From: Pseudomonas sp. TH31
Lineage (GTDB): Bacteria > Pseudomonadota > Gammaproteobacteria > Pseudomonadales > Pseudomonadaceae
Length of the DNA: 64,000 nucleotides
Direction: 5' to 3'
Assembly: GCF_016650815.1 (NCBI RefSeq)
Contig: NZ_JAEKEZ010000001.1
Coordinates: 186,001-250,000 of the forward strand
Positions 7,740 to 15,617 of this stretch are shown one piece after another (within the stretch, counting starts at the first letter, position 1; each line of letters opens with the position of its first letter). Made by a program: the position numbers and the translations under genes. The notes under the pieces are model-generated. The model was not told the origin of the DNA. It saw only the letters and a list, made by a program, of their open reading frames with translations, and made no database searches.

Positions 7740-9014
7740 TTGAAAATCAAACGAGTTACCGTGACCCCCATCGCCTTCCGCGATCCGCCATTGCTCAATG
7801 CCAGCGGCATTCATGAACCTTTCGCGCTGCGTTCGATCATCGAAATCGAGAGCGACAACGGCTACATCGGCCTCGGCGAGAGCTACGGTGATGCCCCGGC
7901 CCTGGCGATCCAAATGCAACTCAAGGATCAACTGATCGGCCTCGATCCGTTCAACCTCAACCAGTTGCGGGCCATCGTCCAGGCCACCGTGGCAGCGAAC
8001 AAAACCACCCGCGTGGCTGGCGCCGAGCTGGCGCCCGGCTCCCACGCCAGCAAGGCTGTGAGCAATGCTTACTCAGCCTTTGAAGTGGCGTTTCTTGACC
8101 TCCAGGCACACTCGCTGAACGTGCCGTTGGTGGACCTTTTGGGCGGTGCGATCCGTGACGAAATCCCGTTCAGCGCCTACCTGTTTTTCAAGTATGCGCA
8201 GCACATCGATTCACCCTATAAACCAGACAGTTGGGGCGAGGCGCTGAACGAAGAACAGATCGTCGCCCAGGCCCGGCGGATGGTCGAAACCTACGGCTTC
8301 AAGAGCATCAAGCTAAAGGCGGGCGCGCTGGAGCCGGAACATGAAGTGGCGTGCATCAAGGCGTTGAAGAAAGCGTTTCCCGGTTACCCGCTGCGGATCG
8401 ACCCGAATGCTAACTGGTCGCTGGAAACCTCGATTCGCATGGCCGAATTGCTGGGTGATGACCTGCAATATTACGAGGACCCGACGCCGGGCCTGGAAGG
8501 CATGTCCGAGCTGCACAAGCGCACCGGCCTGCCGCTGGCGACCAACATGGTGGTCACCGATTTCGATGAGTTCCGTCGCAGCGTGGCGCTGAACAGTGTG
8601 CAGATCGTGCTCGCCGACCACCACTATTGGGGCGGCCTGCGCGACACTCAGGCGCTGGCGAAAATGTGCCAGACCTTTGGCCTTGGGGTGTCCATGCATT
8701 CCAACTCGCACCTGGGCATCAGCTTGATGGCCATGGCGCATGTCGCGGCTTCGGTGCCGAATCTGGATTACGCCTGCGACACCCATTACCCGTGGCAGGA
8801 GCTGGATGAAGAGGTGATCAAGGGCGGCAAACTGCCGATTGTCGATGGCTGCGTGAAGATCACCCGGGCAGCGGGTTTGGGGCTGGAGCTGGATCACGAT
8901 CAGTTGGGCAAGCTGCACGACCAGTATTTGACGTGCGGCATTCGCCAGCGCGATGACGTGAGGCAGATGCAGCGCTATCAGCCGGAGTGGAAGACAGTTA
9001 AACCAAGGTTTTGA
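7740..9014 (+). CDS. Glucarate dehydratase-like enolase-superfamily enzyme
   Basis: The 424 residues align with the glucarate dehydratase branch of the enolase superfamily: an N-terminal capping domain (about 1-130) and a beta-barrel with the KxK base motif (SIKLKAG), metal ligands in RIDPNANW, YYEDP and VLADHHYWGG, and the catalytic-His segment SMHSNSHLG. Enzymes of this branch take D-glucarate to 5-keto-4-deoxyglucarate; some paralogues (GlucDRP) are inactive or have other substrates. The start is TTG 7740 with GGAG upstream, so both genes of the operon use TTG. No aldolase (KDGlucD/GarL) is in the window, so the pathway is completed elsewhere. Confidence 0.85.
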   Translation: MKIKRVTVTPIAFRDPPLLNASGIHEPFALRSIIEIESDNGYIGLGESYGDAPALAIQMQLKDQLIGLDPFNLNQLRAIVQATVAANKTTRVAGAELAPGSHASKAVSNAYSAFEVAFLDLQAHSLNVPLVDLLGGAIRDEIPFSAYLFFKYAQHIDSPYKPDSWGEALNEEQIVAQARRMVETYGFKSIKLKAGALEPEHEVACIKALKKAFPGYPLRIDPNANWSLETSIRMAELLGDDLQYYEDPTPGLEGMSELHKRTGLPLATNMVVTDFDEFRRSVALNSVQIVLADHHYWGGLRDTQALAKMCQTFGLGVSMHSNSHLGISLMAMAHVAASVPNLDYACDTHYPWQELDEEVIKGGKLPIVDGCVKITRAAGLGLELDHDQLGKLHDQYLTCGIRQRDDVRQMQRYQPEWKTVKPRF

Positions 9015-9043
9015 TCGTCGGGTTGAACACGGAGCTTGTGGCT

Positions 9044-9094
9044 GGCCCTGACCCTGTGGCGCGGGAGCAAGCTCCCCGCCACAGGGTCAGGGCC
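9044..9094. repeat. Long perfect hairpin (REP-type) between convergent genes
   Basis: An 18-bp arm (9044-9061) is exactly complementary to 9077-9094. Inside it GGGAGC-AA-GCTCCC adds another 6 bp, separated from the outer stem by a single unpaired base. The core CGGGAGCAAGCTCCC is a REP variant. It lies between the 3' ends of the dehydratase and folD genes and can act as a bidirectional transcript end, though it lacks a T-run. Confidence 0.8.
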
Positions 9095-9102
9095 ACGCAC
9101 GG

Positions 9103-10047
9103 TCAGTTGATGTCCGAATCACACCCGTCTGCATCCGACTCACGAGCTGCGGCCGCACGCTGCAACTTGGCGGCAATCAAGGTGTTCTTCAGCAGATACG
9201 CAATGGTCATCGGCCCGACGCCACCCGGCACCGGCGTAATCGCGCTGGCGATGGTGCGGGCGCTGGCGTAGTTGACGTCACCCACCAGATGGCTGCCGGA
9301 TTCGTCAGTGATGCGATTGATCCCGACATCAATCACCACCGCCCCCGGCTTGAGCCAACTGGCGTCGATCAAATGAGGACGACCCACCGCCGCAACCACG
9401 ATATCCGCCAATCGGCACAGTGCCGGCGCATCAACGCTGCGCGAGTGCACCACGCTGACCGAACAGTGAGCCTGCAACAGCAAGGTTGCCATCGGTTTGC
9501 CGACAATGTTCGAACGGCCAATGACCACCGCGTGCAAGCCGCTGATATCACCGCACGTCTCTTGCAGCAGGCGCATGCAGCCGCTGGGCGTGCACGGTGT
9601 CAGCACTTCCATGCCTTGCACCAGTCCGCCAACGTTCTCGCGATGAAAACCGTCGACGTCCTTGATCGGGTCGATGGCGTGAATCACCGCCGCCTCATTG
9701 ATATGACCCGGCAATGGCAATTGCACCAGAATTCCGTTCACGGTGACGTCGGCGTTCAGTTGGGCGATCAGTTCCAGTACCTGCGCCTGGCTGGCATCGT
9801 CCTGCAGACGGTATTCAAGGGAGCGAATCCCGACTTCCTTGGCCCGCAGCAGTTTATTGCGCACGTAGACATGACTGGCCGGGTCGTCGCCGACCAGCAG
9901 AACCGCCAGGGCAGGATAAATTTGCTGTTCGGCCAGGGCCAGAAGCTCTGTGCGAACTTCTTCCAGTACCAGGGCAGAGATGGCTTTGCCATCGATATCC
10001 CGGGCCAGTGATGGGGTACTGCTGATCAAATGCGTCACCGTCGTCAT
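9103..10047 (-). CDS. folD: Bifunctional methylenetetrahydrofolate dehydrogenase/cyclohydrolase
   Basis: The 314-residue cytoplasmic enzyme interconverts 5,10-methylene-, methenyl- and 10-formyl-THF. Seen: the SHVYVRNKLLRAKEVGI segment with the conserved Tyr-x3-Lys, PLPGHIN, PIKDVDGFH, PCTPSGC and the NADP-binding VVIGRSNIVGKP. An in-frame extension to 10251 runs through a REPIN, so it is certainly not coding; ATG 10047 is chosen, though no clear Shine-Dalgarno precedes it. The C-terminal tail after about 290 (RAAAARESDADGCDSDIN) is slightly long. The gene stands alone, away from purU or glyA, so it may be a second folD copy. Confidence 0.92.
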   Translation of the reverse strand: MTTVTHLISSTPSLARDIDGKAISALVLEEVRTELLALAEQQIYPALAVLLVGDDPASHVYVRNKLLRAKEVGIRSLEYRLQDDASQAQVLELIAQLNADVTVNGILVQLPLPGHINEAAVIHAIDPIKDVDGFHRENVGGLVQGMEVLTPCTPSGCMRLLQETCGDISGLHAVVIGRSNIVGKPMATLLLQAHCSVSVVHSRSVDAPALCRLADIVVAAVGRPHLIDASWLKPGAVVIDVGINRITDESGSHLVGDVNYASARTIASAITPVPGGVGPMTIAYLLKNTLIAAKLQRAAAARESDADGCDSDIN

Positions 10048-10144
10048 TGAAGGAGCAGGGCGCAGGTTACCAGTCGAGGGTAGCGGTCTACCACCGGCAG
10101 TGGATGGACAGGATGTCGCGGGGGGCAGGGTGAAGGAGATCAAC

Positions 10145-10232
10145 TGTGGGAGCGAGCCTGCTCGCGAAGGCGGCGGCACACTCAACATCCATGTGCCAGA
10201 CAGACCGCTTTCGCGAGCAGGCTCGCTCCCAC
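10145..10232. repeat. REPIN (two inverted REPs)
   Basis: A REP (TGTGGGAGCGAGCCTGCTCGCGA) at 10145-10167 faces an inverted copy at 10211-10232, separated by about 43 bases. This is the typical REP doublet of fluorescent pseudomonads, mobilised in trans by RAYT transposases, none of which is in the window. Confidence 0.92.
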
Positions 10233-10267
10233 CGGGTTTGCTGGTAAACACTGAAGGTGAGTGAGGC

Positions 10268-10675
10268 TCAAAGTGCCTGCCGATACCTTCCCGGCGTCAT
10301 CCCGAACCAACGAATACAGGCTTTGTGAAAGCTGCTCTGATCACGAAACCCCAACAACGCACCGATGTACTTCACGCTGCGCGCCGAGTTGCGCAGGAAG
10401 TTGTGCGCAAGCATCAACCGCGCCTCATCCTGCAACGCGCAAAAGTGTATGTCTTCATTGCTCAAGCGCCGCTGCAAACTGCGCGTACTGACCCCGACCA
10501 CCTGAGCAATCTTGTCCAGATCACTGGGCACGCCCTGGGCCAGTCGCTCGGACAACACCCGCCGAGCCCGTGCAGTCATCGAACCGTTGAGCAGCAGGTT
10601 CAAGCGAGTGCGGGCGTATTCGACATGCAGCACATCCAGCGCCGGGTCGGCGGTGGGCAGGGCAATTTTTGGAGC
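10268..10675 (-). pseudogene. C-terminal fragment of an AraC-family regulator
   Basis: About 135 residues remain: a short linker (LPTADPALDVLHVEYARTRLNLLLNG) and the complete double helix-turn-helix AraC domain (RARRVLSERLAQ...YIGALLGFRDQSSFHKACIRWFGMTPGRYRQAL). Full-length relatives have about 330 residues with an N-terminal ligand domain. Here the frame is cut at 10675, directly after the stop codon of the DUF4239 gene, so the 5' two-thirds has been lost or replaced. A GTG at 10633 could give a 121-residue DNA-binding protein, but no ribosome-binding site supports it. Confidence 0.7.
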
Positions 10676-11437
10676 CTACTGCCCCAGCCGTGTCAACGTA
10701 TGCTGCATCGGCTCCAGCGACACACTGATCAACCCGTCCAGTGGCCGATTCAGCTCTTCAACCAGCAGAATCGTCGCGGCCGTCGACAATGCGCACATCA
10801 GCAGCACCACCAAAATCGTGCCATTGCGCGGAGCGAACAAACCGAACGAGCCGAAGATGATCGACAGCCAGGTGATGAGAACCACCAGCATGATCGGTGG
10901 GATCGACTGGTTGGCCTTCAGCAGGGTCAGCCAGCGTGCGGCGAACACCGCGTCCATCATCTGCAACGCCGAGGCCTTCAGGCTGCGCTGATTGTCGGTG
11001 CTGGGGGAGAGTGCGGCGACCTGCTGTTGCAGGGCTTCGGAGCGAATGATCGCTTCAGGGCTGTCGAGCATTGCCAGGCGGGACCGATCCCGGGAGGCGA
11101 GGGTTTGCAGGATTTTCTCGTAATTGTGCTTGAGTTGCGTGCGGATCGGCTGGGTCTCCGGGCCATAGCGCGCCAGCACCCGGTCGAATTCAACGACCTT
11201 GGCCGCGGCGCCTTCCAGCTCGGCATTGGTGGTGTCGAAGGTGCCTTTGGCCGAAGACACCAGCAGGCCCAGCACCAGCGCCGACATGGTCGCGATCAGG
11301 CCGGTGGCGAGCTTCAGGACGGCGACCGACTCATCGCTCAGGTGATGCGCGGGCAATCGCTGGCGCACGTACGAACCCAGCAACGCACTGCCGAACAGGC
11401 AGCAGAACACGATTAACGCGATCACCAGATGATTCAT
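10676..11437 (-). CDS. DUF4239 (bestrophin-like) membrane protein
   Basis: The 253-residue protein has two N-terminal membrane segments (LVIALIVFCCLFGSALLGSYV and ATGLIATMSALVLGLLVSSAK), a long cytoplasmic helical middle (about 65-180) and two C-terminal segments (IPPIMLVVLITWLSIIFGSFGLF and TILVVLLMCALSTAATILLV). It ends in the conserved ISVSLEPMQHTL. This is the DUF4239 layout. Function is unknown; a channel-like role is suggested only by fold similarity. GGAGG lies 6-7 bases before ATG 11437. It is followed immediately by the AraC fragment. Confidence 0.8.
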   Translation of the reverse strand: MNHLVIALIVFCCLFGSALLGSYVRQRLPAHHLSDESVAVLKLATGLIATMSALVLGLLVSSAKGTFDTTNAELEGAAAKVVEFDRVLARYGPETQPIRTQLKHNYEKILQTLASRDRSRLAMLDSPEAIIRSEALQQQVAALSPSTDNQRSLKASALQMMDAVFAARWLTLLKANQSIPPIMLVVLITWLSIIFGSFGLFAPRNGTILVVLLMCALSTAATILLVEELNRPLDGLISVSLEPMQHTLTRLGQ

Positions 11438-11539
11438 TCAACCTCCGCTGACACGGTCTTCGGGGGGGGGCGACGTTTACGGGTACATGATCACAATGCC
11501 TTTAAGTTTGAAACGAGTGAAGGCATTGGCTGGCACGGC

Positions 11540-11569
11540 TTGCTCCTGCAAGGGAGTCCGCGGCTACAC
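11540..11569 (+). promoter_or_regulatory. Possible stationary-phase-type promoter
   Basis: TTGCTC (11540-11545), an 18-base spacer and CTACAC (11564-11569) resemble a sigma-S-favoured promoter (CTACAC-type -10). It points at a 120-base gene-free interval that ends in an intrinsic terminator. Confidence 0.35.
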
Positions 11570-11575
11570 GGGATG

Positions 11576-11696
11576 GCTTGTTGACGGTAGCAGACTGTTA
11601 CGGAGTTGCCAGAGCGCCTGATGCAGCAATGTTAGGGAGGGTCACAGGTTATTCATCGTTGCCAGAGAGCCCAACCTTTCGAGGTTGGGCTTTTTT
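11576..11696 (+). ncRNA. Candidate small RNA ending at a strong terminator
   Basis: The 285-bp interval between the DUF4239 and VOC genes has no ORF with a ribosome-binding site on the plus strand, yet ends in a plus-strand intrinsic terminator (11669-11696) that no neighbouring gene needs, because both neighbours are on the minus strand. With the CTACAC-type promoter at 11564, a transcript of about 120 bases is predicted. Size and promoter type recall the Pseudomonas sRNA RgsA (P16), but identity is not established from sequence alone. Confidence 0.45.
11669..11696 (+). terminator. Intrinsic terminator of the candidate sRNA
   Basis: A perfect 9-bp stem GCCCAACCT / AGGTTGGGC with a UUCG tetraloop is followed by six T. 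It is oriented for plus-strand transcription. Confidence 0.85.
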
Positions 11697-11722
11697 GTGC
11701 CCGCAAGATTTCTGCGGTGTGC

Positions 11723-12136
11723 TTACTGATCCTTCTCGCAATTGACCATCCACGCCACGCCAAACCGGTCCACCAGCATTCCGAAGCGTGCGGCCCAGAA
11801 CGTCGCTTCCAGCGGCATTTGCACCGTGCCTCCGTCTGCCAGTGCCGTAAAGACGCGCTCGGCTTCGGCCACGCTGTCGACGTTCAACGAGATCGAGCAA
11901 GCGCTCATGTCATCGATGGGACGGTCGGGGGTGGTGTCCGAGCCCATGATCGCCTGGTCCCCCACCGACAGGCGGGTATGGATGATCAGGTTGTGATAAT
12001 CCGCCAGGACGTGATCTTTGGCCGGGGTTTCGCCGAACGTCATCATGGCGTCGATATGGCCGGGCAGGGCCTGGGCGTAGTAGGTGAAGGCAGCTTTACA
12101 GTCGCCGTTGAAGATCAGGTAGGGATTGATTTTCAT
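11723..12136 (-). CDS. VOC family (PhnB/glyoxalase-like) protein
   Basis: The 137-residue protein begins MKINPYLIFNGDCKAAFTYYAQALPG and has FGETPA, HTRLSVGDQAIMGSD and the C-terminal GMLVDRFGVAWMVN, the pattern of the PhnB-like branch of the vicinal oxygen chelate superfamily. Such proteins are small dimeric metalloproteins; substrates are seldom known. A longer frame starts at 12190, but GGGAG precedes ATG 12136 and the family begins there. It is a single gene with no operon partner. Confidence 0.85.
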   Translation of the reverse strand: MKINPYLIFNGDCKAAFTYYAQALPGHIDAMMTFGETPAKDHVLADYHNLIIHTRLSVGDQAIMGSDTTPDRPIDDMSACSISLNVDSVAEAERVFTALADGGTVQMPLEATFWAARFGMLVDRFGVAWMVNCEKDQ

Positions 12137-12286
12137 GCTGTGCTCCCGGTAACCGAGTGGGCTGGAGGCCAGGTTGGCCGCCAGCTTCAATAGGGTTCGA
12201 CCTCAAGTAGCAAAGCGTTAGATGCGAGGTCCTGCCGGAATTGTTCAGACGTTTTTTCTATAGGAAAGGCACGGCTTATTGCTTGT

Positions 12287-12880
12287 TCAATCGACGATGA
12301 CGCGTTCGTCGCCGATGCAAACGGTCAACTGCTGACCGGCCTTGTTGAACGCGCAGTCTGGCAGCGCCCGTTGTTTGCTAATGGCCACGGGCGCACCAAC
12401 ATAGATTGCAGTCAGCGCGGCGGCGACGAATATTTGACCAAACATTTTCAGCCGCGAAGGCGTACGCATTTTGATCCTGCTGCGAGCATACAGACCACTG
12501 CCCATCAACACTGCGCCGATCAGCATGTAGACGGCAATTATGTGCGGGCTGCTGCTGTAGATCACTTGCTCAGCGTCGTTCGGGTAGTGCAGTTGCCACC
12601 ATAGGCCGATACACAAAGGCACCAGGCCAGAGCCGATCCAGCCGGTGATCGAGCCGGGCAGTCGACACAGTACCGCGATGATCAGGCCCAATGTAGCGAC
12701 GACCCAACCCATCAAATACGATTGCGTGGCCATGCCGCCGCCCATGAAGGTGCCGCCGACATCGGTCGGCTTGAGCAAGAACCAGTTGAAGACGACAACA
12801 TGCGAAATCAGCACGAGCACAGCGAGCCAGCTTAGCGGGTAGTAGAGCCATGACCAGGGAGAAAGGGCGCGCGGGAGCAC
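12287..12880 (-). CDS. Predicted inner-membrane protein, unknown family
   Basis: The 197 residues have about five hydrophobic segments (WLYYPLSWLAVLVLISHVVVF, SYLMGWVVATLGLIIAVL, GSGLVPLCIGLWWQL, IIAVYMLIGAVLMGSGLY, MFGQIFVAAALTAIYVGAPVA), then a soluble tail with two cysteines (CAFNKAGQQLTVCIGDERVIVD). It starts with GTG 12880, preceded by AAAGGA at 6 bases, so the start is well supported. I do not recognise the family and context gives no role. Confidence 0.65.
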   Translation of the reverse strand: MLPRALSPWSWLYYPLSWLAVLVLISHVVVFNWFLLKPTDVGGTFMGGGMATQSYLMGWVVATLGLIIAVLCRLPGSITGWIGSGLVPLCIGLWWQLHYPNDAEQVIYSSSPHIIAVYMLIGAVLMGSGLYARSRIKMRTPSRLKMFGQIFVAAALTAIYVGAPVAISKQRALPDCAFNKAGQQLTVCIGDERVIVD

Positions 12881-12951
12881 ACGAAATCCTTTTTGTGTTT
12901 TGAGGGCGTGCCAGTATGCCGTCTGCTTAAGTGCTTTGCATCGCCCGGACC

Positions 12952-13541
12952 TCAGGCCGCTGCGCGTGGGGCCGAGGGCCGCAGCAGACGCTCGACGGCG
13001 CCGCTGACCAGGTTTTCCAGCAGCTCATCACGCTCCACGTCAGCCAACGGATGCTGCGCCAGCCAGCCGGGCACGCTGTTGAGCAAATTGCCAATCGCGT
13101 GTCCGGCGGCCAACTGGCCCTGTTTACTGAGCCGGGATTTGCTCCCGAGCATCTGCAATAACGTGCGTTCGTATTGCTCGCGTAACTGTCGAACCCGTGC
13201 CTGCTGATCGTCATTCAGGCAGTCACTGTCACGCTCCGCCAGACGAAAGTGCCAGGGCATTTCCTGGTGCAGGTTCAAGTGCGCCTGAATCAGGTTAGAC
13301 AGCATGCCTCGTTTGGTCTTTTTTCCATGCGCCCAAGCGTGGCCAACAGTTTTTCATAGAACTCTTCGATCAGGTCCAGCAACAAGTGCTGTTTGCTCGG
13401 GTAATGGTGATACAACGAGCCTGGGGCGAGCCCCAGGCACGTGGCGAGTTCGCGCATGCCAACCTGGCCGAAGCCCTTGCTGGCGAACAGCTCCAGCACT
13501 TTGTCCCGGTACTCGGCGAAGCGCGAACAACGCTCAGGCAT
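12952..13541 (-). pseudogene. TetR-family regulator, frameshifted at an A6 tract
   Basis: The N-terminal frame from 13541 encodes a TetR helix-turn-helix (CSRFAEYRDKVLELFASKGFGQVGMRELATCLGLAPGSLYHHYPSKQHLLLDLIEEFY) and runs out of frame at a T6 run on the plus strand (13319-13324, A6 in the mRNA). The ligand domain continues in another frame (LSNLIQAHLNLHQEMPWHF...). Restoring one A gives a continuous 196-residue protein of normal TetR length. It may be a sequencing error or true decay. The start overlaps the stop of the dehydrogenase gene (ATGCCTGA), implying co-transcription and likely control of that gene. Confidence 0.75.
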
Positions 13542-14385
13542 AGGCATGGAAGCCGCGCCCCGTTTTGCGTCCCAGGTAACCGGCGGCGACCATTTCCTTG
13601 AGCAGCGGCGCCGGGCGGTATTTGCTGTCGTTGAAGCCGTCGTAGAAGGCTTCAAGTATCGCCAGCACGGTGTCCAGGCCAATCAGGTCCGCCAGGGCCA
13701 GCGGGCCGATCGGCTGGTTGCAACCCAGGCGCATGCCGGCGTCGATGTCATCGGCGCTGGCCAGGCCTTCCTGAAACACCAGGATCGCTTCGTTGATCAT
13801 TGGCACCAGAATCCGGTTCACCACGAACCCCGGACGGTTGCCGGCGGTGATTGCGGTTTTGCCCAGTGTGGTGGCCATCTCCAGCGCCAAAGCGTGGGTC
13901 GCGTCGCTGGTTTGCAGACCGCGAATTACCTCGATCAAGCCCATCACCGGCACCGGGTTGAAGAAGTGCAGGCCGATGAAACGCTCGGGCTGACTGACGG
14001 TGGCGGCGAGTTGGGTAATCGACAGCGATGAAGTGTTAGACGCAATCACGCACTCGGTACTGACCTGCGCGACAATCTGCTGCAAGACGCGCAGTTTCAG
14101 GTCGAGGTTTTCAGTGGCGGCTTCTATCACCAGTTGCACGCTTTGCAGACTGCTGTAGTCGGTGCTGGTGCGGATTTTATCGAGGGCGGCAAGTTTCTGT
14201 TCTTCGCTCAATGTCGCTTTGGCGACCTGCCGATCGAGGTTCTTGCCGACGGTCGCGACAGCCTTTTGCAGCGCGCCTTCGCTGATGTCGATCAGGGTCA
14301 CGTTGAAGCCGGCCAGCGCGCAGACCTGCGCAATGCCGTTGCCCATGGTGCCCGCGCCGATCACGCCGATGTGTTGCAGATTCAT
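13534..14385 (-). CDS. 3-hydroxybutyryl-CoA (3-hydroxyacyl-CoA) dehydrogenase
   Basis: The 283-residue enzyme oxidises L-3-hydroxyacyl-CoA with NAD. It has the Rossmann motif GVIGAGTMGNGIAQ at the N-terminus, the catalytic histidine segment GLHFFNPVPVMGLIEV, and the C-terminal dimerisation domain (NRPGFVVNRILVPMINEAI, then DAGMRLGCNQPIGPLALADLIGLD). ATG 14385 is taken over the 14406 frame because it starts the conserved MNLQHIGVIG. It is coupled to the TetR gene downstream and divergent from an AraC-type gene. It could serve short-chain beta-oxidation, butyrate/PHB or aromatic (PaaH-like) routes; context does not decide. Confidence 0.9.
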   Translation of the reverse strand: MNLQHIGVIGAGTMGNGIAQVCALAGFNVTLIDISEGALQKAVATVGKNLDRQVAKATLSEEQKLAALDKIRTSTDYSSLQSVQLVIEAATENLDLKLRVLQQIVAQVSTECVIASNTSSLSITQLAATVSQPERFIGLHFFNPVPVMGLIEVIRGLQTSDATHALALEMATTLGKTAITAGNRPGFVVNRILVPMINEAILVFQEGLASADDIDAGMRLGCNQPIGPLALADLIGLDTVLAILEAFYDGFNDSKYRPAPLLKEMVAAGYLGRKTGRGFHAYA

Positions 14386-14551
14386 GCTTGAAGTCCTTGC
14401 GATCAAACCCTTCGATACCTTGGCCGCCGCAACGGCCGAAGGCGTACTATGGCCGCGAGTCTAAAACCGGCAGGGCGGTTGTCCTATGCCGCAACTGTTC
14501 AACGGCACTGGTGTTTTTTGCCATTCGGGTGATGGGGAGAAAAGCGTTCAC

Positions 14552-15577
14552 ATGCGGGAAACGGACTCAGTGGCGGCCTACTTCATGCAGGCGATGATCC
14601 ATGGGCTGGCGGACAATCCCCAACGTCTGACGGCTGCGCTTGAACAAGCCAATATCGCCCCGGCATTGCTCGACCAGCCCACGGCCCGGGTGCCGGCCAG
14701 TGCTTTCGCCGCGCTCTGGCTGATCCAGATTCGCGAACTCGACGACGAGTTCTTCGGTCTCGACAGCCACGGCATGCTGCCGGGCAGTTTCGCGCTGATC
14801 TGCCGGGCGCTGATCCAGGAACCCGACCTGCACAAAGCCATGCGCCAATGCCTGGCCAACTTTGCCCTGTTCCTCCACGATTTTCGCGGCACGCTGACCG
14901 TGCGCGGCAAGCGTGCTGTCATCAGCCTGCAAACCCGCTCGACCGACAGCGACCTCAGTCGCTTGGGCGAAGAAACCTTCCTGGTGTTGATGATCAGCCT
15001 GCTGTGCTGGCTCGGCGGGCGGCGCATCCCCATCGACCGCGCGGATTTTCGTCATGCGCGCGTCTCGCTCAGCGACGACCGTTTGCTCTGGGGCCCCAAC
15101 CTGACCTTCGGTGCCGAACGTACCGAAATCGAGTTCGCCAGCCACTACCTGCGCCTGCCGGTGGTGCAGGACCTGGCCTCACTCAAAGTCTTCCTGCGCA
15201 CCGCGCCGCAATGGCTGGTCATCCGCTTCCGCAACCAACATGGCCTCGCGTCCCGGGTTCACCAACGCTTGCGCAACAGCCATTACAGCCAATGGCCAAC
15301 CTTGCAGGCCTTCGCCCTCGAACAACACCTGAGCCCCAGCACCTTCCGCCGCAAACTGGAGCGCGAGGGCTGTTCGTATCAGGAAATCAAGGATGAGGTT
15401 CGGCGCGGGGTGGCGTTTGAACAGTTACGGCAGAGCACGGCGAGTATTGGTGACATCGCCGAGCAACTGGGCTTCCAGGAGCCGAGCGCGTTTCATCGGG
15501 CGTTCAAGAAGTGGACTGGGGAGAGTCCGGGGCGGTATCGGGCGCGGTTTCAAGAAACAGCCCACGCTTTCAAATAG
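14552..15577 (+). CDS. AraC-family regulator with arabinose-binding-type N-domain
   Basis: From ATG 14552 (GGGGAG about 13 bases upstream) the protein is 341 residues; a start at 14486 would add 22. The N-terminal 200 residues match the ligand-binding domain of OruR/ArgR-like regulators (SVAAYFMQAMIHGLAD..., ELDDEFFGLDSHGMLPGSFALICRALI). The C-terminal 100 are the AraC double helix-turn-helix (LSPSTFRRKLEREGCSYQEIKDEVRR, IGDIAEQLGFQEPSAFHRAFKKWTGESPGRYR). It is divergent from the hydroxyacyl-CoA dehydrogenase and probably controls it. Confidence 0.88.
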   Translation: MRETDSVAAYFMQAMIHGLADNPQRLTAALEQANIAPALLDQPTARVPASAFAALWLIQIRELDDEFFGLDSHGMLPGSFALICRALIQEPDLHKAMRQCLANFALFLHDFRGTLTVRGKRAVISLQTRSTDSDLSRLGEETFLVLMISLLCWLGGRRIPIDRADFRHARVSLSDDRLLWGPNLTFGAERTEIEFASHYLRLPVVQDLASLKVFLRTAPQWLVIRFRNQHGLASRVHQRLRNSHYSQWPTLQAFALEQHLSPSTFRRKLEREGCSYQEIKDEVRRGVAFEQLRQSTASIGDIAEQLGFQEPSAFHRAFKKWTGESPGRYRARFQETAHAFK

Positions 15578-15617
15578 CAAGGGGCTGTTCTGCACTCGGT
15601 TTACTTGAAACTCTGAA

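Noticed and set aside
10048..10251. N-terminal extension of folD
   Set aside because: It runs through a REPIN and carries the translated REP sequence; FolD proteins start near ATG 10047.
11531..11545. Sigma-54 promoter (TGGCAC...TTGC)
   Set aside because: The GG-to-GC distance is 8 bases rather than the required 10.
13315..13330. Programmed -1 frameshift in the TetR gene
   Set aside because: The A6 run does not present the heptamer A-AAA-AAG in the incoming frame, no stimulatory hairpin was seen, and seven other genes show the same kind of one-base loss.
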